From assembly GCA_965223165.1 (NCBI GenBank), contig CBDCVQ010000009.1:186001-250000 (forward strand): a DNA stretch of 64,000 bases, in the 5' to 3' direction. This DNA is from JABDMH01 sp965223165. GTDB taxonomy: Bacteria > Bacteroidota > Bacteroidia > Chitinophagales > Saprospiraceae. Positions 19,133 through 28,861 of the stretch are shown one piece after another (position 1 is the stretch's first letter; each line of letters opens with the position of its first letter). The notes beneath the pieces were generated by a model, which was not told the DNA's origin, did no database searches, and was given only the letters and a program-made list of their open reading frames with translations. Position numbers and translations under genes: made by a program.

Positions 19133-19327
19133 AAAATCAGGTCCTGAAGGGCTCAAACAAGCAAAATACGACCAAATCCGACCGATAGTCGGATGAAAAA
19201 TCCTAGAATTTGAATGATATCTACACCCGCTCATGTTGATCATGTGCGGATATTTATCCTGAACTCGGAAATATGTCATCGGAAGCGATCTTTATCTCCA
19301 AAAAGTAGGTTATTGGAGGTTCCCATA

Positions 19328-20617
19328 TTTGATCGGGAGTTAGAATTGTTCGGAGATGGATTGTGGCTCCTTCTGGCCGGACTACTTATACTCGGTATTC
19401 TGGTCGGGGTGGTCGCAGGACTATATCCAGCATTTGTGCTGTCGGGTTTCAACACCTCAGAAGCACTAAAACAAAAAGTACCCTTCTTTGCCAGGAAGGC
19501 GCTCTTCAGAAGGGCTCTGGTTATTGTCCAATTTAGCGCTTCGACCGGTCTGATCATCGTGATCCTTTCCATGCACAGGCAGGTGAAATTTATGACCGAA
19601 GCAGATCTTGGCTTTGAACCCAGTCAGGTGATCGTAGTTCCACTCAACTTGGAGGACTCACACGAAAAAATTGATGGGATCAGATCATCATTTACCAGCA
19701 TTCCAGGCGTGCACAGTGTCACCACCTCTTCCCAAGTGCCGGGCGAGGGACTGAGTAGGTGGTCGATGAATATTGAGGGCGATCCCACCAATTTTCTTCC
19801 TTGCCTCCTATTTGCAGACGAGCACTTTGCGGAAACGATGGACATCGAGATGGTTGAAGGCCGATTTCTTTCTTCGGATTTTCCCAGAGATGCAGTGGAC
19901 AATTATGTCGTCAATGAGGCTTTCCTCCGTGAAGCGAATATCAAAGGTAGTCCGATTGGCAAGGGAGCCAAGTTCACATGGCACCGAGAATATGGTCAGA
20001 TTATTGGCGTCATGAAGGACTTTCACTATCAGGCGCTGCATACCAAGATCCGGCCTCTGGCGATCAGTGGAAGACAAAACAGAGAATATGCAAGTTTCAA
20101 GATATCTACCCAGGAAATCAGGCCAACGACTGAGCAGATAGAAGAGGTGTGGGCAGAGGTAGAGCCAGCGCATCCCATGCGATTTACCTTCCTGGATGAT
20201 GATTTTGCCCGCCAATATACCGAGCATGAGCGTTTGGCTATGGGTATGACGTATGCATCCGTCATTACAATCATTATAGCATTAATGGGATTGTTCGGTT
20301 TGGTTACCTATTCGGCAAAAAGGAGAGCGAAAGAAATCGGCATACGCAAGATTTTGGGCGCCAGCATTGCCGGTATCGTCGGCATGCTCAGCAAAGAATA
20401 CCTATCGCTTATCCTGGTTGCGCTGGTTATAGCTACTCCGATCTCTGCCTACTTGATGTACAATTGGCTGGCCGATTTTGCCTATCGGATCGACCTGGAG
20501 TGGTGGATTTTTGCCGCTGCCGGCCTGGCGACGATATTTATTGCCTTCTGTACCACAAGCCTGCAGAGTGTCAAGGCTGCTATGGCTAATCCTGTGGAGA
20601 GTTTGAGAGATGAATAA
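19328..20617 (+). pseudogene. ABC transporter permease member 7, C-terminal part
   Basis: These 429 codons continue the gene broken at 16787. The frame starts F-D-R-E-L just after the IS-A right end and target duplication. It encodes the end of FtsX domain 1, the central helix, the second periplasmic domain and FtsX domain 2 (motif RAKEIGIRKILGASI), ending NPVESLRDE. No other damage is seen, which suggests the insertion is recent. The open frame extends back to 19214 through IS sequence, so a fusion product is possible but unlikely to be meaningful. Member 8 starts 37 bp downstream. Confidence 0.9.
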
Positions 20618-20654
20618 AATTATCCACCACCATGCCAATTAATTTTACAGCCAT

Positions 20655-23021
20655 ATGTGGAATAGCTATTTAAAAATTGCCCTTCGCTCTTTTCTCCGCC
20701 ACCGAGGTCATAGCTTGATCAATATCTCAGGTCTGACTTTGGGTTTTGCGATATGCACGCTCATATCCTTATGGATCTATGACGAGATGCGCTTTGATCG
20801 CTTTCACCACAATTCTGACAATATCTACCGGGCTACATGGCAGGCTCGATTTGGAGACAATGAATGGCACGTAGCCCTCGCTCCAGTACCCCTAGCGGAA
20901 ACGTTAGAGGAATTTCCCGAAGTGGAGCAAACTACCCGGATGTATTTTGGCGAGTTGGTGCTGCAAAAAGACAATGAATATCTGCGGGAGCCGAAGGTAG
21001 CTTATGTGGATCCCAAATTCTTTTCCGTTTTCGATGCATTCTTTATTTCCGGCCGTGCGGAGACGGCGTTATCTCAGCCGGAAAGCATCGTCTTGACAGA
21101 AGCCTCGGCTCGCAAATATTTTGGCGACAAAGATGCCTTGGGCAAATCCATTGCTCTGAACGATGGTACCCAGCTGTCTGTCACCGGTGTGATCAAAAAG
21201 TATCCCAACCACTCACACATTCAATTTGACTTTCTTCTTCCCTTGCAGCGTTTGGGTCATATCGAGCGGCGGCGTGAGCAATGGGGTTCAGCATCCTGTT
21301 TTACCTATTTCACCATGCAGCCCGGCGTGGACTTAGCTGCATTTCGGGACAAGTTTGATCGGTATATCGACGAGAATATCGCAGGTGAGACCTTTTTGGA
21401 GGGAGACAATTTTACCAGATTTCCGATTCAACCCTTGCATGACATCCACCTACATGCGAACGTGGAATATGATACGCCTGGTAACGGCGGCGCTAGATAC
21501 GTCTACATCTTTGGCATCATTGGAGTAATCATTCTGCTGCTCGCCTGTATCAATTTTATCAATCTCACCACAGCCAAGTCTATCTCCCGAGCCAAAGAAA
21601 TTGGAGTACGCAAGGCTTTGGGATCGGGGCGTTTTCAGCTGATGCAACAGTATTTTGCAGAAGCCCTTCTATTTGTGGGAGTATCCTTGATATTGGGCTT
21701 GATCCTGGCCCATTATCTGGCACCCCTATTAAATGCCTTTACGGAGAAAACCTTGTCCCTTCAGGTATTGGCTACAGCACCGGCGGTTGGCGGCCTAGTC
21801 TTATTGGCAATATTCACCGCATTTCTTAGCGCGTTGCTTCCGGCTCTGGTACTCGCCTCGTACAAACCGGCGATCGTATTGAGAGGCACCGAGCATCCTC
21901 AGGTCAAAGGTCAAACGTTCAGGAGATCTTTGGTGGTCCTACAATTTTGTATTTCAACCGGACTCATTTTGGGCACGCTCGTGATCAAGGGCCAATTGCA
22001 ATACCTCCGAGAAGTCAATTTGGGATTTGATCAGGATCAGGTCATCGTGATAGAAGGGGCCTCGGCATTGCGCCACAATTATCAGGCGTTCCTTGACGGA
22101 CTTAGGGCGCTAGCACAGGTTTCGACAGTAGGTGCTACGCAGACGGTACCCGGCAAAGATTACGACAGCACGGTATTTGCCCCGGAGCAACCGGCCAATT
22201 TCGAACAAACCAGCCTGTCCTATAGCATAGTCGATCCCTCCGCTCTGGAGGTCCTGGGGTTGACCTTTGTGGATGGGCGGAATTTCCGAGAGGGTTCATC
22301 GGCAGATAGTGCCAGCTATGTGATCAATCAGACTGCAGCAGCTACGCTCGGCTGGGAGAATCCCATCGGGAGGACTATTGATGGCGGCAGGGTCAAAGGT
22401 CCGGTCGTGGGTGTGGTGAAAGATTTTCATTTCCAATCTCTGCATCACTCAGTGGAGCCCCTGGTCATGTTTCAGGCAACGTACAACCTACCCCGCATCC
22501 TGGCCAAAGTCGCGGCCGGCAACATTTCTATAAGTCTGTCAGACATGGAGTCTCTCTGGAGGACAATGGCCCCCACCGTTCCCTTTTCCTATACTTTTCT
22601 GGATGAAGACCTCGAGGCTATGTACCGCCGAGAATCGGCCATGGGACAGCTCTTTTCACTATTTGCCCTGGTGGCCATTTTTATTGCCTGCCTGGGGCTC
22701 CTGGGATTGTCATCCATCGTCTCCCTCCAGCGCTCACGCGAAATCAGCATTCGCAAGGTGCTAGGGGCTAGCACGACGGATCTACTGGGACTACTCACTG
22801 CGGGATTTATCAAATTGATTGGGATCTCGCTGATCATCATCCTACCGCTAGGATGGTATGTGTTGGACGGATGGCTGTCAAATTTCGCCAAACATATATC
22901 TCTGCATTGGTCCATATTTGCCCTGGCCTCTGCGGTCACCTTGCTGATCGCGTTTCTCACCCTGCTGTATCACAGTCTGCGGATGGCCTGGAATGACCCT
23001 GCCGCAGTGCTGAGGGAGTAG
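20655..23021 (+). CDS. ABC transporter permease, MacB/FtsX family (array member 8)
   Basis: This is a 788-residue permease with FtsX motif 1 RAKEIGVRKALGSGRFQ (near 312) and motif 2 RSREISIRKVLGASTTD (near 694). It ends DPAAVLRE, a variant of the usual tail. The topology is as in the rest of the array. Sequence divergence from its neighbours is high outside the FtsX motifs, especially in the periplasmic domains, where ligand contacts would be expected. It is followed by a hairpin in the 77-bp gap to member 9, which might weaken read-through. Confidence 0.92.
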   Translation: MWNSYLKIALRSFLRHRGHSLINISGLTLGFAICTLISLWIYDEMRFDRFHHNSDNIYRATWQARFGDNEWHVALAPVPLAETLEEFPEVEQTTRMYFGELVLQKDNEYLREPKVAYVDPKFFSVFDAFFISGRAETALSQPESIVLTEASARKYFGDKDALGKSIALNDGTQLSVTGVIKKYPNHSHIQFDFLLPLQRLGHIERRREQWGSASCFTYFTMQPGVDLAAFRDKFDRYIDENIAGETFLEGDNFTRFPIQPLHDIHLHANVEYDTPGNGGARYVYIFGIIGVIILLLACINFINLTTAKSISRAKEIGVRKALGSGRFQLMQQYFAEALLFVGVSLILGLILAHYLAPLLNAFTEKTLSLQVLATAPAVGGLVLLAIFTAFLSALLPALVLASYKPAIVLRGTEHPQVKGQTFRRSLVVLQFCISTGLILGTLVIKGQLQYLREVNLGFDQDQVIVIEGASALRHNYQAFLDGLRALAQVSTVGATQTVPGKDYDSTVFAPEQPANFEQTSLSYSIVDPSALEVLGLTFVDGRNFREGSSADSASYVINQTAAATLGWENPIGRTIDGGRVKGPVVGVVKDFHFQSLHHSVEPLVMFQATYNLPRILAKVAAGNISISLSDMESLWRTMAPTVPFSYTFLDEDLEAMYRRESAMGQLFSLFALVAIFIACLGLLGLSSIVSLQRSREISIRKVLGASTTDLLGLLTAGFIKLIGISLIIILPLGWYVLDGWLSNFAKHISLHWSIFALASAVTLLIAFLTLLYHSLRMAWNDPAAVLRE

Positions 23022-23034
23022 CACCAAGCCCTTG

Positions 23035-23054
23035 AAGGGGAGACTTTGCCCCTT
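23035..23054 (+). terminator. Hairpin between permeases 8 and 9 (possible weak terminator)
   Basis: AAGGGG, an 8-nt loop and CCCCTT form a perfect 6-bp stem soon after the stop at 23021. There is no run of T after it, so it is not a classical intrinsic terminator; it may attenuate or stabilise the transcript end. Confidence 0.35.
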
Positions 23055-23098
23055 AAAGCCATAAATGCTAAATTAAATCATCATCCAAATCAGAAGTT

Positions 23099-25483
23099 AT
23101 GCTCTATCATCATCTAAAATCTGCCCTTCGGCACCTGAAAACAAATTGGGTCTTTACCGGACTTAATCTTCTGGGACTGTCTTCTGCACTAGCCATCGTG
23201 CTTTGCATTATTCTTTGGTCTAAAAATGAATTGAGTTTTGATGAACATCCCATCCATGCAGATCGGATATATCGCGTGCTTGCCGAATGGCATCTGCCCG
23301 AAGGCGACATTTGGCACATGGATCATCAGGTATATCCCATGGGCACCATTCTGGGGGAAACCGCCTCAGACGTGGAGGCACTGACTCGACTTTACGTAGA
23401 CGATTGGAATGACCCAATCATCAGATTTAAGGATCAGCTACTCAAAGAAAGGAAAGCGGCTTATGTCGATGACAATTGGTTTGAATTCTTCAAAAGTGGT
23501 GAAGGGTACGTGCCACGGTTTTCGTCTCTAAATTCTGTCATTCTCACGCAGCGAAAAGCAAAACAGATATTTGGCTCTGTTGATCCCACTGGCCGGGTCC
23601 TGGAGATAAATGGACAGGACTTTGAGGTGGCGGAGGTCATGGACGATCCTGGCAGCAATTCTAGTTTTCAGTTTGATCTATATCTGCCGATCAATGCAAG
23701 ATTAGCAGACTCGGCGATTTATCGCAATGATATGAGCTGGGGAAATTGGAATTACAAGACCTTCATAAGGCTGCATCCAAAGGCTCAGGCGGAGGCAGTC
23801 ACCGAGATAATTTCCGGAATTGCTAAGGGTCATCAAAATTCAGACCTGACTTATGAGTTCAACCTTGAGCCACTAGAAGACCTTCACTTCAATGCACAGA
23901 CACCCCTAGTCGCGACTGCACCCATAGGCAATCGCAGGACAATTTTCACTTTCGCTTTGGTGGGATTCCTGATTCTACTTTCGGCATGCTTCAATTATAT
24001 CAATTTGACGATTGCCAATGTCTCCCGAAGGGAGAAAGAAGTAGGCCTCAGAAAAATCATTGGAGCTACCAAGAAGGGCATTTTTAGTAAGTTCCTGCTT
24101 GAAAGTTTGGTGCTGGTTATGCTGGCGCTCGGTTGCAGCCTCCTGCTGGTCCATTGGATCATGCCTTTCTTAAATAACATAACAGGCAGCCATTTGCAGA
24201 TGAATCTTGCTGATCCGACGATCTGGATCCTGCTTTTGTGTGTGATCCTGATCTGCACCATCGTCGCCTCTACCTACCCTGCCCTGGTGGGTGCTGCCAT
24301 AAAGCCCCTAGATCTAGTCTCCTCCACCCGAAGGTACTTGGTGAAAGCCTATACCAGAAAAACTATGACAACGCTGCAATTTGCGCTGTCCACTTGTCTG
24401 ATCATCTGCACGATCGTGATATACCTGCAGCAGCGCTACGTACAATCGACGGATCTCGGATTTGAGACTGAACAAGTATTTTCATTTTCTGTTCCCAACC
24501 GAGCGGATGTCCGGCGACAGGCAGAGACATTTATGCCACTTTTGGAGGATCAATTAGCAAGAAGTCCGGCGGTTAGCAAGGTAGCATATGTCAATGAGCC
24601 GCCGGTCAATGTCCAAAGTTATTCTGCCGGTGATATGGACTGGCCAGGCAGAGATGAATCCTTTGAACCAAAGCACTATCAACTTTCTACCAGTGTGTCC
24701 GGTGCTTCTTTGCTCGATCTCAAGTTGAAAGAGGGACGCTGGTTTGACGAGAAGATATCGCTGGATCGCAACAACATCATCGTCAATCAGAAGATGGCTG
24801 ATTTATTGAATGTTGAGCAGGTTGTGGGTCTGCCCGTCAAATTTAAGAATGAGGACGGTACGATTCTCGGCATTGTCGAAGACTTGCACTTTCAATCGCT
24901 ACATAGTGCCATGCAACCGCTGGTCATCATGCACAAAGTGAGATGGTGCACAGATTTTCTAGTGAAAGCCTCCGGTGAAAATATGACCGAGGCGATCGGC
25001 GCGGCAGAAGAAGTATGGCAGCGGCATTTTCCGGACACACCCTTCGAGTACACATTTTTGGACGATAGTTATGCTGCGCTATATGCCTCGGAAGAAATAT
25101 CCGCTCAATTGTTCCGGATTTTCTCCTTGTTTGCGGTGCTGATTTCCTGTCTAGGCTTGGTGGGCTTGACCACTTTCACGGTGCGACAGAAGTTTCGGGA
25201 AATTGGCATCCGCAAGGTCATGGGTGCCTCTGTTAAGGATATTGTCAGCTTGCTGCTAAACGAATATCTAGCTCCAATATTCGTCAGCGTGGTACTGGCA
25301 TGTGCCGTTGGACATCTTCTAATGCGTCACTATTTGGACGATTATGCCTATGCCATAGATCTTTCCTGGTGGATTTTTGCTCTGGGTGCAGGTATCATGA
25401 CCCTGCTGGCGTTGCTCTCTGTGGGAAGCATCAGCTATAAAGCGGCACTTGCCAATCCGGTGGAATCGATTAGAGAGGAGTGA
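23099..25483 (+). CDS. ABC transporter permease, MacB/FtsX family (array member 9, last co-directional)
   Basis: This 794-residue permease has FtsX motif 1 REKEVGLRKIIGATKKG (near 311) and motif 2 KFREIGIRKVMGASVKD (near 699), and it ends NPVESIREE. It carries a rather hydrophobic first helix with several S and A residues (LGLSSALAIVLCIILW). It is the last gene of the run. A 91-bp repeat array begins about 30 bp after its stop, marking the downstream edge of the permease block. The family role is ATP-driven transport with an unlinked ATPase; substrate unknown. Confidence 0.92.
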   Translation: MLYHHLKSALRHLKTNWVFTGLNLLGLSSALAIVLCIILWSKNELSFDEHPIHADRIYRVLAEWHLPEGDIWHMDHQVYPMGTILGETASDVEALTRLYVDDWNDPIIRFKDQLLKERKAAYVDDNWFEFFKSGEGYVPRFSSLNSVILTQRKAKQIFGSVDPTGRVLEINGQDFEVAEVMDDPGSNSSFQFDLYLPINARLADSAIYRNDMSWGNWNYKTFIRLHPKAQAEAVTEIISGIAKGHQNSDLTYEFNLEPLEDLHFNAQTPLVATAPIGNRRTIFTFALVGFLILLSACFNYINLTIANVSRREKEVGLRKIIGATKKGIFSKFLLESLVLVMLALGCSLLLVHWIMPFLNNITGSHLQMNLADPTIWILLLCVILICTIVASTYPALVGAAIKPLDLVSSTRRYLVKAYTRKTMTTLQFALSTCLIICTIVIYLQQRYVQSTDLGFETEQVFSFSVPNRADVRRQAETFMPLLEDQLARSPAVSKVAYVNEPPVNVQSYSAGDMDWPGRDESFEPKHYQLSTSVSGASLLDLKLKEGRWFDEKISLDRNNIIVNQKMADLLNVEQVVGLPVKFKNEDGTILGIVEDLHFQSLHSAMQPLVIMHKVRWCTDFLVKASGENMTEAIGAAEEVWQRHFPDTPFEYTFLDDSYAALYASEEISAQLFRIFSLFAVLISCLGLVGLTTFTVRQKFREIGIRKVMGASVKDIVSLLLNEYLAPIFVSVVLACAVGHLLMRHYLDDYAYAIDLSWWIFALGAGIMTLLALLSVGSISYKAALANPVESIREE

Positions 25484-25514
25484 TTTTCATTGGTGAGATT
25501 GTGAAAGCCAACTA

Positions 25515-26245
25515 AGGGTTTCACCGCGGAGTTCGCTAAGGGTTCGCAGAGACCGCGCGTAGGAATGTGGAATTGTCCAATTGTGGAATGGTTGAGTTGG
25601 CCTTTGGGGTTTCACCGCGGAGTTCGCTAAGGTTTCGCAGAGATCGCCGCGTAGGAATGTGGAATTGTCAAATGGTGGAATGGTTGCATTGGCCTTTGGG
25701 TTTTACCGTGGAGATCGCCAAGGTTTTCACAGAGGCCGCTGCGTAGGAATCTGGAATTGTCCAATTGTGGAATCGTGGAATTGGCCCTTGGGTTTCACCG
25801 CGGAGTTCGCTAAGGGTTCGCAGAGACCGCCAAGTAGGAATGTGGAATTGTCCAATTGTGGAATCGTGGAATTGGCCTTTGGGTTTCACCGCGGAGTTCG
25901 CTAAGGGTTCGCAGAGACCGCTGCGTAGGAATATGGAATTGTCCATTTGTGGAATGGTTGCATTGGCCTTTGGGTTTTACCGTGGAGATCGCCAAGGTTT
26001 TCACAGAGGCCGCTGCGTAGGAATCTGGAATTGTCCAATGGTGGAATGGTTGCATTGGCCTTTGGGTTTCACCGCGGAGTTCGCTAAGGGTTCGCAGAGG
26101 ACGCCGAGTAGGTATTGTGGAATTGTTCAATTGTGGAATGGTTGAGTTGGCCTTGGGTTTCACCGCGGAGATCGCTAAGGTTTCGCGGAGACCGCCGAGC
26201 AGGTATTGTGGAATTCTCCAATTGTGGAATGGTTGAGTTGGCCCC
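25515..26245. repeat. ~91-bp tandem repeat array A (about 8 copies)
   Basis: The marker TTTCACCGCGG (or TTTTACCGTGG) recurs near 25519, 25610, 25701, 25793, 25884, 25975, 26067 and 26158, a period of 91-92 bp. Each unit has a GC-rich half (CACCGCGGAGATCGCTAAGG, then CGCAGAGACCGC) and an AT-rich half of four degenerate octamers (GGAATTGT, CCAATTGT, GGAATGGT, TGAATTGG). Units vary by scattered substitutions, and the pair at 25701 is nearly repeated 274 bp later, so the array has grown in multi-unit steps. Minus- and plus-strand frames through it are repeat artefacts. No gene lies in this stretch. Confidence 0.93.
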
Positions 26246-26480
26246 TTGAGCAGGATCTGGCAGTCTAGAAGAATTTCCCACCGTGCAGGACCGCCACCTA
26301 CCATCGACTTAGTATCCACTTAGTAAAAGTAGAATTGTGGAATGGTTGAGTTGGCCTCTTGAGCAGGATCTAGCAGTCGAAAAGAATTTCCCACACTCAG
26401 GGACCGCCACCTAGCATCGACTTAGGAACAACTTAGTATCCACCTAGTATCCACCTAGTATCCACCTAGTATCCAATAGC
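26246..26480. repeat. Array A terminal linkers and short 11-bp repeats
   Basis: A linker of about 60 bp starting GAGCAGGATCTGGCAGTC and ending in GGACCGCCACCTA occurs twice here (about 26248 and 26362) and a third time at the end of array B (about 32693). After each copy come 11-bp units of the type CCTAGTATCCA: about three after the first and six after the second. This shows that arrays A and B are versions of one composite cassette (91-bp array, linker, 11-bp array). The WD40 gene begins 41 bp later. Confidence 0.85.
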
Positions 26481-26521
26481 ACCTGATAAAAACGGTACAT
26501 TTATAGAAATACAGTTCCGCT

Positions 26522-27619
26522 ATGAAATGGATGGCATTTGTCGCAGTATGGCTAGGAATCCAGCAGATGAAAGCTCAGACCTATTACCCTGATGCCAATT
26601 TAAGGCTACAGTTGGTTTGGTCTCGTGTGGCTGATATTAACGGTGAATTGGGTAGTATTGAGAGTGCTGAGTTTTCTCCGGACGGTCGGTTTATTGTAAG
26701 TGGCAGCAAGTTTGACAACTCGGTCATCATGTGGCGTACGTCGGATGGAGCGGAGCTTTGGCGACAGTACACGGCTGAGGAGATCGAACGGGTAGCATGG
26801 TCGGCAGATGGTCAGATGGTGGCTTCGGCAAGCGAAGACTTTCTCGTACAAATCTGGGATGCCTCCGAGGGGACCCTCCTAATGAATCTTCCTCATGACC
26901 AAGGCATCGACGGTCTTTGTTGGTCCAACCAGAAGCCCCTGCTGCTGACCGGCGAGGAGGAAACAAAAGTGGCCGGGAGTCCTACCAAGGGCTGGGTACG
27001 TGCCTTCGAGTTTCCGTCAGGCAAAGAGGTTCATCGGGTCGATGTGGGCGGAACGACCAACGAAATCATGTTCTCTGATGACGGTACGTATTTTCTTGCA
27101 GCCGGGCACGGCTTTGTCAAGGTCTTTGCGACAGAGGGCTTCGAAGAGCAGCAACATCTGGCAGCCGATGAATTCGTCAAATTTACGACGGCGGCATTTT
27201 CACCAGACGGTACGATGGTCGCCGCCTCGGGATTTGGCGGTAATATTTTTGTTTGGCATTGGTCAACGGGTCAATCACTTAAAAAATACAATTACAGGGG
27301 TCGCAAGGTCGAATCGATTGCCTGGCATCCGAGCGGTGACTATCTAGTGACCTCGGGACATGGAGCCTATTTGAATATTTTTCGGACGAGAGATATTTTA
27401 TCGGATGAGGACGATGAAGTACAGGCAGCCGCCCAGGTATTTGCCAACGACGGCGGTGAGTACATCGATTTTACCGCCGACGGTAGTTTCCTTGTCTCTG
27501 CTCACCAGGATGGTATCATTCGATTGTGGGTCTGGAAAGGGGAAGATCCATACCTCAATACCAAGCGCCATCGTTGGGTGTCCAAGAAGCAGAAAGAGGC
27601 GGCCAAATCTAGAAACTAG
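26522..27619 (+). CDS. Secreted WD40-repeat protein
   Basis: This 365-residue protein starts with a short signal peptide (WMAFVAVWLGIQQMKAQ), so it is probably periplasmic or surface-bound. Seven WD-type blades can be read, each with a centre like FSPDG or WSADG and an end like IMW, QIW, FVW or RLW. That is enough for one closed seven-bladed propeller with no additional domain. Propellers of this kind act as protein-binding platforms; no catalytic residues are expected. The next gene follows after 23 bp on the same strand, so the two are probably co-transcribed, although a functional link to the enolase-superfamily enzyme is only inferred from position. Confidence 0.85.
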   Translation: MKWMAFVAVWLGIQQMKAQTYYPDANLRLQLVWSRVADINGELGSIESAEFSPDGRFIVSGSKFDNSVIMWRTSDGAELWRQYTAEEIERVAWSADGQMVASASEDFLVQIWDASEGTLLMNLPHDQGIDGLCWSNQKPLLLTGEEETKVAGSPTKGWVRAFEFPSGKEVHRVDVGGTTNEIMFSDDGTYFLAAGHGFVKVFATEGFEEQQHLAADEFVKFTTAAFSPDGTMVAASGFGGNIFVWHWSTGQSLKKYNYRGRKVESIAWHPSGDYLVTSGHGAYLNIFRTRDILSDEDDEVQAAAQVFANDGGEYIDFTADGSFLVSAHQDGIIRLWVWKGEDPYLNTKRHRWVSKKQKEAAKSRN

Positions 27620-27642
27620 AATCGCTAAAAAGTATAAAAAGG

Positions 27643-28854
27643 ATGGCTAATTCGTCCAGGCGTAGTTTTCTCGAGAGATTAGGATGGGCCTCGCTAGCGG
27701 CTGGCCCCATCATTGGAAACGTGAGCTCAAAGACGTCTGGCGGCGTTGTCCGCTCAGTTGCCCAAGACATCCGAATCAAAGAGATTAGATTATTCACCCT
27801 TGAGTTTGACAAGGTCACACCTTTGTCTTGGAATGCCATCAAAAAATCCGGGGGAAGGAAACCGCGTGTGGACTTTCTTGAGATCTATACTGACGCCGGC
27901 ATCAAGGGGGTATCGATGACCAAGGGGCCACGTAGCCTGGTCGAGAAATACGCCAAGAAAATCCGCGGTCTAAACCTACTGCAGACGGAGAAGGTCTGGC
28001 ACCACATGTACTACCACGATCGAAAACCGGTGGCTAAAGGACTGGAGCTGCATGCCATTGGATCGGTAGACCTTGCGGTGTGGGACATTGTAGGCAAAGC
28101 TCTAGAGCTACCGGTGCATGCCGTGCTTGGCACCTTCCGAACGGAAATCCCCGTCTACGCTGCCGGAGGATACTATGAAGAGGGCAAGGGAATTGCACAG
28201 CTTGTCGAAGAAATGGAGACCTATGTCAAAGAGGGCTACCAAGTGGTCAAGATGAAAGTGGGAGGCCTCCCGGCCATACAGGATGCAGAGCGGGTGCGGG
28301 CCGTGTGCAAGGCGTTGGGCCAAGATGCTCGAGTGATGGTCGACGCCAACAATGGTTACGCGAGCGCTTACGAAGCCATCCGTTTTGGCCGCATGGTGGA
28401 AGACCTCGATCTTTTCTGGTTTGAGGAGCCCGTCGCCCCCGATGACTGGCGAGGCAATGCCGAAGTACGTGACCAGCTCGACATACCGATAGTAGCCGGT
28501 GAAAACGAATACACCCGATGGGGGGCCCGCGACCTGGTGGACAACCACTGCTGCGACATTCTCAATCTCGACACGATCAAAGCCGGTGGCATTACCGAAT
28601 ATCGGAAGATATCGGCACTCGCCTCCGCCTACCACATCCCAGTGGCGCCCCATGGCACAGCGCACATGAATATTCACGTCGTGGCCTCCACCGACAGTGC
28701 CATGATCCTGGAATCCTATCCCCTCAAGGCGCGTGACTTCAATCCTGCTCTACCCGAGTTTCCCTTAAAAAACGGTATGGTGATGGCCCCGACGGCGCCG
28801 GGATTGGGGATGGAGGTGGATGAGACGATGATCAGGAAGTACAAGATAGGGTGA
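27643..28854 (+). CDS. Mandelate racemase/muconate lactonizing enzyme family protein (enolase superfamily), Tat-exported
   Basis: This 403-residue protein has a twin-arginine leader (SSRRSFLERLGWASLAAG), so it is predicted to be folded before export to the periplasm. The enolase-superfamily barrel is clear: KMKVGG (K-x-K acid/base motif, near 200-205), metal ligands D in MVDANNGY, E in FEEPVAPDD and E in VAGENEYTRWG. The D of LNLDTIKAGG and the H of APHGTAH form the dyad typical of the mandelate racemase subgroup. Members dehydrate sugar acids or racemise/epimerise carboxylates; the exact substrate cannot be read from these motifs. A 7-bp repeat array starts 7 bp after the stop. Confidence 0.9.
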   Translation: MANSSRRSFLERLGWASLAAGPIIGNVSSKTSGGVVRSVAQDIRIKEIRLFTLEFDKVTPLSWNAIKKSGGRKPRVDFLEIYTDAGIKGVSMTKGPRSLVEKYAKKIRGLNLLQTEKVWHHMYYHDRKPVAKGLELHAIGSVDLAVWDIVGKALELPVHAVLGTFRTEIPVYAAGGYYEEGKGIAQLVEEMETYVKEGYQVVKMKVGGLPAIQDAERVRAVCKALGQDARVMVDANNGYASAYEAIRFGRMVEDLDLFWFEEPVAPDDWRGNAEVRDQLDIPIVAGENEYTRWGARDLVDNHCCDILNLDTIKAGGITEYRKISALASAYHIPVAPHGTAHMNIHVVASTDSAMILESYPLKARDFNPALPEFPLKNGMVMAPTAPGLGMEVDETMIRKYKIG

Positions 28855-28861
28855 AGTTTCG

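Larger units (their letters stand above)
16788..19324 (+). mobile_element. Outer IS5-family insertion sequence (IS-A), itself interrupted by IS-B
   Basis: The left end (GGGTAGCTCCGGAAACCT, from 16789) and the right end (AGGTTATTGGAGGTTCCC, to 19324) are imperfect inverted repeats. The flanks share ATA (3 bp), or CATA (4 bp) if the right end is placed at 19323; either placement restores the permease frame exactly. Without IS-B and its 4-bp duplication the element is about 1.27 kb, a normal IS5-family size. It encodes one DDE transposase in the same direction as the host gene, now split in two. It is therefore unable to move by its own transposase, although IS-B's product might act on its similar ends. 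Confidence 0.88.

Noticed and set aside
19214..19327. Start of a permease gene at 19214
   Set aside because: The first 38 codons come from the right end of IS-A. The true permease frame enters at 19328 as the second half of a split gene.
25515..26320. Several 60- to 169-codon open frames across array A
   Set aside because: They follow the repeat units and end at unit variants; there is no start context, signal or family match.
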